A DNA stretch of 64,000 nucleotides from NCBI GenBank assembly GCA_019459525.1, contig JAIBEY010000039.1, forward strand, positions 1 to 64,000, written 5' to 3'. The stretch is from Prolixibacteraceae bacterium (GTDB lineage Bacteria > Bacteroidota > Bacteroidia > Bacteroidales > Prolixibacteraceae). Positions 1-8,600 of this stretch are shown here, piece after piece; position 1 is the stretch's first letter; each line of letters begins with the position of its first letter. Under the pieces are notes generated by a model that searched no databases, was not told where the DNA came from, and saw only the letters and a program-made list of their open reading frames with translations. Position numbers and translations under genes: made by a program.

Positions 1-468
1 TGCAATACCCTGGTTGTCTGTTTATTTGGTTTCCAAAGATCAAAATCCTGCATCTTTTAATTTAACGCACGCTTTTAGTCCAAACGACAGGGTGCGCCTG
101 TTGCTGAAAAATAGCCTGTACGAATAGTCGGCATAAACTCCTGTCTGTTTTATGGGCCCTATGCGGTCGTAAATGAATGATAAACCAAGCCCGGTATTCG
201 TTTCCCTGATGGGCGAATGTATGGAGAAGGTGCGCGATACCGGGGCATCGGGTAAGGTTACCCATTGATTTCGCGATACAACCATCATGCTCAATAAATC
301 TTTTGAACCCGCGTATGCCGGATTGACAGTAATCAGGTTTTCCATATATTGGGTGTACATAGCATCTTGCTGCGCAGAAGATTCCCAGGCAAAAAACAGA
401 AGTATAAATACCAGAATGATTCCGGAATACAGTTGTTTCAGATGACTTATGTAATTATGTATGCTCAA
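1..468 (-). pseudogene. PorP/SprF family T9SS-associated outer membrane protein; N-terminal half intact, frame lost near the window edge, 3' part outside the window
   Basis: ORF 40..468 has a signal peptide then QQDAMYTQYMENLITVNPAYAGSKDLLSMMVVSRNQWVTLPDAPVSRTFSIHSPI, typical of PorP/SprF. It stops at 142 aa, about half the usual length. Dropping one T from the tttt run just before the stop gives an open frame (FDLWKPNKQTTRVL) to the window edge. Confidence 0.65.
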
Positions 469-522
469 TTTTATTTTATTCAGCTTTTAAATCGTTTTTA
501 TACTATCGTTTTGCAACAGCTT

Positions 523-3500
523 TTACCTATCCAGGTAAATCGACCCGTTTATGTTTTCTTTACCATTCAGTTTCAGGATAAAATAATAGGTGCCTGTTGG
601 TACAGGGCCCGAACCAATTCGTAATCCTGATGAGGCTGTTCCATCCCAAAATCCATCCTTATTCGCTCCTTCTCCGTAATTTTTGGATTGATATACCGTA
701 TTTCCCCACCGATTAATAATCTCGATTCCGACGGTTTGATATTTATGTAATCCTTTGATCTCGAACCTGTCATTTTTCCCGTCACCATTGGGCGAGAAAG
801 CATCCGGGATAAAGAATGGGACATCGTTAATCAATACTAAAACCTTAGCCTGGTCGCACCGTTTGAAATAATCGCAAACCTGATATACAAATTCGTCCTG
901 TCCGATGTAGGATTCTTCGGGTAAATACAGAATCAGCGAGTCGGCATCAACTGTTGCGATACCGTGCAATGGCGGTGTTACAATGGAGATGCTTGACGGA
1001 TTTATTGAATTGGCTGGCTGATCGTTTTTAAGTACATTAATAACCACACTTTCATTTACTTTCGTTTCAGCGGTGTCGTTTACCGCCTGAATATACAACC
1101 CAACATTTACCGAGTCTTTGCTCGAACAACCCAACGAGTCGGTTACCTGAAGGTAGTACATGCCCAGTCCGCTAACCTGCGCCGTAGGTGTCGTTTCTCC
1201 ATTCAGGATAATTCCTTCTTTCGATAACCACAAATAGCTCAGTCCGGCACCGGTACTTTTGCTACCGCTGAGCATAATGGTTTCGTTGGGTGTTTCAACA
1301 AAAACGCTTTTTTCGGTTACTGCCAATGGTGCAGGCGCAACCACCACCAACACCGAAGTTGTATCTTGTTCTCCTTTGCTATCGGTTACTGTTAATTTGT
1401 AACGGGTGGTTTTGCCCGGGCTAAAGACTGGTTTTGAGCTGGTGGCATTGTCGAGATAAATAGTCGGAGTCCAGCTAAACGAGAGTCCATCGCCTTTCGA
1501 GCTGCTTGCATCCAGCACTCGTCCCTGGGTATTACAACTACCAACTGTAAGGTATGGAGCTCCCTGTATGCGAGCTTGAGCCCCTCTGGAAACTACTGAT
1601 TTTACTACCGAAATGTTGTTGTCCAGATTTGGATCCCATTGCAAACTAAATACGGTTGCGACGTTTTTCAGGGTGTCAGGTGCACTTGCCGAAACCATTC
1701 CCGAAATTTCGAGACTGAATGTTTCGTTGATCTTCAACTCGTTTAACTCGTAATATCCCGACCAATCTTTTGCGACAGTGTTTCCGTTAGCCGTATATTT
1801 TGGATTCTGTAAGGCCGCCGGAAGAAAATCGTTGATCTGTACCTTGGTGGCCGTTTCTGTTCCCAGGTTGGTTACCGTTAGCTGGTAATTGATAGCTGCA
1901 CCTGGAGAAACTGTTGCCGGGCCGGTTTTTGTAATGGCCAGATCTGCCGAGTTTGTTGGGGCTGCTTTAACCACTACATAAATCGTTGCTTTATCGCACA
2001 AAGCCAGCTGTGTATCGCAGATTTCGTAAACGAACTGATCGGTTCCGGCAAATCCGGAAATGGGTTTGTAGTTAAACACACCATTATTGCCAATTGAAAC
2101 AGTACCATGAGCCGCTTTTAGCGATGATGTAGCGTTAATAATGAGCGTGCTTAACGATGGATAAACGTCGTTGGCAAGCAGGTTACCCTGCAGAACATCT
2201 CCTTGCGAAAAGAAAACATCGTCGGCAGCGAATAATTTAACCGTTTGGTCGTTTGAAACCGTTATTGTAACTCTGGCCTGAGAACAATACCCCGAAATGG
2301 AACCGCACACTTCATAAATAAAATAATCCTGACCGGTAAATCCTGATTTGGGTTGATAGGTAAAACTTCCGGAATCGTTCAAAACCAAAGTTCCTGATTT
2401 AGGTGCCACTTTCGGGACTAAGTTCAGTATTAATTCTTCGTCTGAAATAGAAAGATCGTTGGACAACACGTTTCCTTTGGCCACCGTATTCGACAGCGAT
2501 TGTATTTCATCGTCAATGGCAATGGGGGCAACCATCGAAAGTACATCGGGAATCACCTGAATGGTAACATTTACAGTATCACAATCAGCCGGATTTACTG
2601 CAGTACAAACGGTATAGTAGAAATTATCGATGCCTGTATAATCCTTTCTGGGTGTATAGGTATAATTCCCATCAGCATTTAAGTTCAGGGCTCCGTTAAC
2701 CGGATTCAGAAAAATGGATACGCTTGCATTGTAATTGTAAAATCCGGCATCGTTGGTTAATACATTTCCTGAAACGGGTTTGTTTTTTAGTGTGATGTTA
2801 ATATCGTTGGTTGCGAGTCGATCGTAAACAAGGGGGATTTCAGGATCAATTTTTATAGTCAGGGTTCCCTGGGTACAAGCTGGTGTCGTGAAATTATCAC
2901 AAACTTCATAGATGATCTGATCTTGTCCGAAGAAACCAGCGTTGGGCGTATAAGTATATGAACCGTCAGCCTCCAGTTTGATCGTTCCATTCGAAGGTCC
3001 GGAAATAGGGGCACGTTTTAATATCAGTTGATCGCCGCTTAGGTCGCTGTCGTTGGTCAGTACATTACCCGAAACCGGGGTATCTATTTTTGTGGTTTTG
3101 GTATCGTCAGTCACAATCGGACCCAAATTGGTTAATTGAATCAGGACTTGGGCAGTAGCGCATTGAGCAGGAATGCCTTTGTCGCAAACCAGGTAAGTAA
3201 ATGAATCGTTTCCTCTGTAACCAGATTCCGGCGTATAGATGAAAGAACCGTCGTAACTAATTTCAACCGTTCCATGTGCAGCAGCTAGAATGGGTTTGTA
3301 GGAGTAGAATAGCGTTTGCCCGTCGGGGTCAGAGTCGTTCAGGTTTAGCCGGCCGGTAATTACGGTTCCCTGTGCTACTAAATAATCATCAGTAACCGCT
3401 ATTGGAGCGTGATTATTGAAATCAATCGTCACTTTAGCCTGGCTGCAAGCAATCGGAATTCCATTGTCGCAAACTTCGTAAATGAACTCATCGGTTCCCG

Positions 3501-4644
3501 ATGCTGTTGGCAGAACTACATAAGTAAAAGACCCATTGGGTTGAATGGTTAACGTTCCTTTTGTTGGCGCTAATACGGGCGTCGTGTTGTAAGTGAGCGA
3601 ACCACCTTCCGGATCGATGTCGTTAATGGCCAGGTTACCCGAAATATTTTCACCGCTGGTGGCAAAATAATCATTTTCGGCAACGGGCGCCTGATTGGTA
3701 TAAATGGTCAGTTCGTTAGTGGTGGTATCGGTTGACGAAAGTCCCGAATTGCTTGTCGCTTTAGCAGTTACTTCATACGTATTGGCAGTCAGGGTATGTG
3801 CAGCAGGAATTTGTAAACTCCAGGTTGTTCCTGAAAGTGCCAGGTTTCCATCGCCAACCGTGTAAGTAATTCCATTGACGATTACCGTCAGGGTTTCTTC
3901 CGGACCGAATGTTGCAGTTCCAGTTATCAGCGGGGTGGTATCGTTGGTTGTTAAGCTGGCAATTGTTGGGGTAACCGGTACATCATTATCGGCGATGGTA
4001 ACTGTTGCTGTTGTCGTTAACGGATTGGCTGCAATCGGGAATAAAATCTGATCGCTTCCGGTAATCGAGATAATCACTGTTTCGTTGCTTTCAACCAGTA
4101 AGTCGTTAATGATGCCGCTGACATCAATCGCAGCAGTTTGCGATCCGTTTGGAATAACTATGCTGGTTGGAAGTGCAGTGTAATCAGTGCCCGCAGTTGC
4201 GGTACCGGTAACCGTTAAGCTAATCGTTACATTTGCCCCGGTAGCATTTACCGAGCCCAGATCGACCATAAACTGCCCCTTGTTTCCGGCATTTTCGCTG
4301 GCATTGGCCATGCTGGCGGTAATTGTAACTTCTGTTCGGGCAATAATCGTTTTGACTATAGGTTCGGACAAACAACCAAAGGCATCGGTTGCCTGAACCC
4401 ACAGCACATAACTTCCAGGATTGGCAAAAGTAATGTCGCCACTCGAACTCCCTGTAGAACTGAGTGTTTGAACGGAATGGTCGGGATGAGTGAGTTTCCA
4501 GACATAGGTGTTGCCTGCTGCTCCATTTACAGAAAATGCTTTTAAGTCTCCCTTAATGGCATACTCTGTACTCTGGGCCCATATGTTTTGATTAAAACTT
4601 ATGGCACAAACAATTACTACTATGGTGGATAACCATTTCTTCAT
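523..4644 (-). CDS. Large secreted Ig-repeat protein with C-terminal gliding-motility/CHU_C (T9SS type B sorting) domain
   Basis: 1373 aa; signal peptide; Calx-beta-like segment; seven tandem-95/cadherin-like repeats (APxAxxDxY...G...NDxDP...GTxxxxxDGSFxYTPxxGFxGxDxFxYxVCDxxxPxxC); DUF11-like segment; C-terminus FIPDAFSPNGDGKNDRFEIKGL...NRWGNTVYQSKNY...WDG...VPTGTYYFILKLNG. Confidence 0.9.
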   Translation of the reverse strand: MKKWLSTIVVIVCAISFNQNIWAQSTEYAIKGDLKAFSVNGAAGNTYVWKLTHPDHSVQTLSSTGSSSGDITFANPGSYVLWVQATDAFGCLSEPIVKTIIARTEVTITASMANASENAGNKGQFMVDLGSVNATGANVTISLTVTGTATAGTDYTALPTSIVIPNGSQTAAIDVSGIINDLLVESNETVIISITGSDQILFPIAANPLTTTATVTIADNDVPVTPTIASLTTNDTTPLITGTATFGPEETLTVIVNGITYTVGDGNLALSGTTWSLQIPAAHTLTANTYEVTAKATSNSGLSSTDTTTNELTIYTNQAPVAENDYFATSGENISGNLAINDIDPEGGSLTYNTTPVLAPTKGTLTIQPNGSFTYVVLPTASGTDEFIYEVCDNGIPIACSQAKVTIDFNNHAPIAVTDDYLVAQGTVITGRLNLNDSDPDGQTLFYSYKPILAAAHGTVEISYDGSFIYTPESGYRGNDSFTYLVCDKGIPAQCATAQVLIQLTNLGPIVTDDTKTTKIDTPVSGNVLTNDSDLSGDQLILKRAPISGPSNGTIKLEADGSYTYTPNAGFFGQDQIIYEVCDNFTTPACTQGTLTIKIDPEIPLVYDRLATNDINITLKNKPVSGNVLTNDAGFYNYNASVSIFLNPVNGALNLNADGNYTYTPRKDYTGIDNFYYTVCTAVNPADCDTVNVTIQVIPDVLSMVAPIAIDDEIQSLSNTVAKGNVLSNDLSISDEELILNLVPKVAPKSGTLVLNDSGSFTYQPKSGFTGQDYFIYEVCGSISGYCSQARVTITVSNDQTVKLFAADDVFFSQGDVLQGNLLANDVYPSLSTLIINATSSLKAAHGTVSIGNNGVFNYKPISGFAGTDQFVYEICDTQLALCDKATIYVVVKAAPTNSADLAITKTGPATVSPGAAINYQLTVTNLGTETATKVQINDFLPAALQNPKYTANGNTVAKDWSGYYELNELKINETFSLEISGMVSASAPDTLKNVATVFSLQWDPNLDNNISVVKSVVSRGAQARIQGAPYLTVGSCNTQGRVLDASSSKGDGLSFSWTPTIYLDNATSSKPVFSPGKTTRYKLTVTDSKGEQDTTSVLVVVAPAPLAVTEKSVFVETPNETIMLSGSKSTGAGLSYLWLSKEGIILNGETTPTAQVSGLGMYYLQVTDSLGCSSKDSVNVGLYIQAVNDTAETKVNESVVINVLKNDQPANSINPSSISIVTPPLHGIATVDADSLILYLPEESYIGQDEFVYQVCDYFKRCDQAKVLVLINDVPFFIPDAFSPNGDGKNDRFEIKGLHKYQTVGIEIINRWGNTVYQSKNYGEGANKDGFWDGTASSGLRIGSGPVPTGTYYFILKLNGKENINGSIYLDR

Positions 4645-4708
4645 TCAACTATTCTTGCGGGGGAAAATCTTATGCTATTAACCCTGATATGTGAAAACAA
4701 AACTTAAA

Positions 4709-4734
4709 CAATGGCAGGCCGAAGCCTGCCATTG
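4709..4734 (-). terminator. Intercistronic GC-rich hairpin with C(UUCG)G loop (attenuator or partial terminator)
   Basis: caatggcaggc-cgaa-gcctgccattg on +; on the transcribed minus strand the loop is UUCG closed by C-G with a perfect 11-bp stem. No long U-tract, so the function is uncertain. Confidence 0.6.
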
Positions 4735-4746
4735 AAAAGAGATAAG

Positions 4747-5562
4747 TTAGAAGGAGATAATAGGTGTTGTGTGTAAGATTGAATTAAATGTTGTAATCCC
4801 AGTGGAAGAATCACATTTTATGTCAATAGTTTCAGCACCAATTTTCAAACTTGTTAAACTTGTTACAATTGTTTCATCTGCTCCCGAATCGTTAGTAAAG
4901 ATTGCTGGTAGAGGAGAACTTCCACCAACATAACTTACAGTTATTTCGTGATCAGTATTTCCGGAACCATCTACAGTAACATCTTCTGATCCATTATAAG
5001 TAGATGCACCTTTGGTAACAGTATAGTTAACTGTATAATTGCCGTTAGCTACACCACCAGTAATTAAAACATGGAAAACGATGTTATCACCAGTTCCGCC
5101 ATCAACAGTTCCTGGATTGGAAGGAGAGGTTGAGTTTGCTATCAATGAGCAGAGTGTTGTATTCGCAGGAGGATTTCCTCCACTAGTTCTGTTGTCAATA
5201 CATATTTGAGCATCAGTAACCGTAACTGACATTGTAATTGGTTCTGTCAAACAGCCATAAACATCAGTTGCCGTTACTGTAAATGTATAAGTCCCTGCTT
5301 TTTTCCAGAGAATAACTTGATCTATTGTATTATCAAGTCCACTTCCACCATTTGCGGACCAGTCAGTACCATTCGCTCCTGTCAGTGCCCATAAATATGT
5401 CGGAGTTCCTCCTGTCCATTTCCCGTTAGTCGAATTATTCGTCACCTTATAAGTAGTAGAAAAACCGGTAGAAACAGAAGGCTCATTATCTGCAAATGCA
5501 GTATTTGTCATAAAGAGTCCCAGTCCAAGGACGAAAAGAAAAGATAAAATTTGCTTTTTCAT
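4747..5562 (-). CDS. Secreted protein, surface-cassette component
   Basis: 271 aa with clear signal peptide (MKKQILSFLFVLGLGLFMTNTAFA). N-terminal module (YLWALTG...AGTYTFTVTATDVYGCLTEPI) resembles the N-terminus of the 1373-aa protein; C-terminus resembles that of the 2023-aa protein. Confidence 0.8.
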   Translation of the reverse strand: MKKQILSFLFVLGLGLFMTNTAFADNEPSVSTGFSTTYKVTNNSTNGKWTGGTPTYLWALTGANGTDWSANGGSGLDNTIDQVILWKKAGTYTFTVTATDVYGCLTEPITMSVTVTDAQICIDNRTSGGNPPANTTLCSLIANSTSPSNPGTVDGGTGDNIVFHVLITGGVANGNYTVNYTVTKGASTYNGSEDVTVDGSGNTDHEITVSYVGGSSPLPAIFTNDSGADETIVTSLTSLKIGAETIDIKCDSSTGITTFNSILHTTPIISF

Positions 5563-5638
5563 GTTTTGTAATTTTTGAGTTAAACTTTTAATTGTTAATT
5601 ATTTATATTTATTTTTTTTCCTTTGTTCTTTTACGTTA

Positions 5639-8600
5639 CTAAAACTGTATGCTGGGTTTGGCAAATATTTTCACCTCATCGGTATCGTCGGTTGTGCTGG
5701 TTTCCTTGTTTCCCAGAGCGTCGGTTACATCATAAATCTCGAACCGGTAATTCTTTTCGCTCCCATCGCCAATATTTACCGTGTAGCTAATAGTTTTCGA
5801 TATTACCGTTACTCCAGATTCGGTTCCGGTAGCTATTACGGTTGCCCCAAGTTTGATGCTCCAGTTAAAACTCCAGTTATAGGTTCCTCCAAGCATCGAG
5901 TTGTTCGAAAGTTCAACAATCCAATCAATGATGGTTTGTCCGGTAACATTATGGCACGAATTTCCATAGTCTTTTACAAACGGGTTGAAAACGTTAAGTA
6001 CCTTCACATTCAGGGTTTTTGTAGCTTCGCAGTTGGTCGAATTGTTTTCTTTAACCACTGTAATCCGGTAATTCCCTGGCATGGTGGCGGCGCCCCAGGT
6101 AATGTTTGCAGTTGCAGATCCTTGTCCGGTAATGAGCGGACTTACAGCACTGTAATTGCCCGATGATATTTCTTTTTCAACACTCCAGGTAAACGTGTAA
6201 CCAGCTTCAGCCGGTACGCTGTACGAATGCGTAGAACCCTGATCGGGCGTTAAACCTGAAGCATCGGGAGTAATGTCTGCCAAAGCAGGGTTTTCATTTA
6301 CCGTAATCGTGAAGGTATGTGTTTCATAATTTCCGGATTGGTCGGCAACCGTGTAAACCACCGTTGATGTTCCTAAACTGAATGAGGTTCCTTCGGCCAG
6401 ATTACCGCTAACTGAAGCACCTCCATTAATCGTGTAGGAAATTGCCAGATCTCCAAATACGGTTGTGCAATTATCGGCAACATCTTCATTATTAAGACGG
6501 ATATTGGTTACGCTTACCGCAGTTGCGCCATTTGCAATACAAATGGTTTGGTTGGCAGGGGCATTACCGATAACAAACACAGGTTTGGTCACATCTCTGA
6601 ATTTGAGCTCGTTGGAAATAGATGTGCAGGAAACATTACTGAAATCGGTTGACTGAGAGATGATCAGCCGGTATTGATCGCCCAGATTGGCCAAAGTTCC
6701 GGAGTAAGAAGGAGTGTCTCCTCCAATTGCGGTCCACGACGAACCATTAAAAGCTTTGAATTGCCACTGGTAGTGGGTTGTGCCGCTATACGAATTGACT
6801 GACGAATGAATTGTAAATCCACTGCCCGCACAGGTAATATTGAATCCCGGAGAAGTTATGCTGACTGTTGGCGGAGAAATAATTGTAAATACCTGATTGC
6901 AGGTAGCTGTATTTCCCGAATAATCGGCGATCTCGTAGGTGCGGGTAATTGTACTGCCTGAGGTAACCTGAGCAGCAAGGTGGAATGTTCCTTCAGATAA
7001 TCCGCATCCGGAGGCCGCATTATCGCTGGCAGTTCCACCGGCAGCCTGAAATGCTGCAAATGTGGCATAAGCCGCCGGGATATTGGCAGCACAGAATATC
7101 GTCTGTCCCGGAGGACAGGTAATTGACGGTGGAGTGGTTTCTCTTACCAGTACTGTAAATGTACATCCGGTAGATACGTTGCCATTGTTATCCGTAGCGG
7201 TAAGCGTTACGGTTGTTGATCCGATCGGGAAAGTTGAGTTGGTTTGACCATCGCTGCGGGTAAATTTTATTACCGGAGCTGTATCGCAATTGTCGGTAGC
7301 AGAAACAGCCGGTGACTGACCCCAGGTAGTTGTGTTAATTGATGCAGAGCACAAACCGGCATCAGGGGCAAAAGTTAGTGTTCCGGTAGGGCAATTCGCC
7401 AAAACAGGTTTTTGCGAATCAACGGTAATTGCAACAACATTTGATTCCATACTGCTGCAAGAGCCACTGGTAACCCTTGCCCGGTAAGAAGTGGCAGCTA
7501 CAAGATTTGGCGTAACATAAGTAGCGCTGGTAGCTCCTGAAATGTCTTGCCAGGTTCCGCTTGCATTGGTTTGCCATTGTATTGAACCGACAGAACCAAC
7601 CAACGTTAAAGTTGTTCCTGAATTGCGGCATACTTCTGTAGAACCTGCTGAGGCCGTACCGGCTACTGTTGAATATCCAACAGTTATGGTAACTGGATAA
7701 TCTGTACTGAAACAATTCGGAGAATAAGTCCTTATCTTTAATGTAGCGTGGTAAACCCCTACAGCGATATTATAAGGAACATTAATCGGGATATTCCCCG
7801 GGGCCGAACCAAGAGAACCATTCTGAGGATTATTAAATCCAGCAGAAACGGCAGCCGCATCGAAGGTCAATATCCAACCACTCGGATTACCTGTTGTTGC
7901 TGAAAAAGGTAACGAGGTTGATGTGATTGTCTGGCAAACTTCAGGATTGGCTCCCAAAGTAATCGTCAGCGTTGGATTCACAACGACTGTTTGAGAGGTT
8001 GAATAAACGACATTACAATTACCGCTTTGAACAACAGCCCGGTATTCCCAGGTTCCACCTGATGTTGGTGTATCTGTAATGATGGTTGTTGTTTGAGCAA
8101 CCGTTTCCCAACTACCCGATCCTAAACGTCTTTCCCAGCGAAGAATAGCCCCGGTACTGCCATTCAGTGTCAGAGATACATAGCTTCCTTCACATATGGG
8201 ATCTGCATAACCGATTGAACCCCCTACTGAAGCGGGATCAACCACAATGTTGGTAACTGAAGAGTAAGCTTCTGAGCAACTGCCGTTTTTTACAACCACC
8301 CGATATTGCCATGTTCCGGCTGAATAAAAGTTAGGCTCAGTAAATGTTGTACTTCCTGCGTTTCCAATATCTGTCCATCCATTCGAGTTTATGTTACGTT
8401 CCCACCTTACAATTGTTCCCAGATGGCCAGATAAGGTCAGCACTCCGGAATTAGAATTCAGACAAGTGGGTGAAACTACTCCGGAGATCGTTCCACCTAA
8501 AGTTGATGGATCAACGGTAATTGTAGCACTATTTCCAAAGTCGGTTCCAGTACAATTAGCATCACTAACCGAAGTAACAGAATACGTTTTTGTCGTATTC

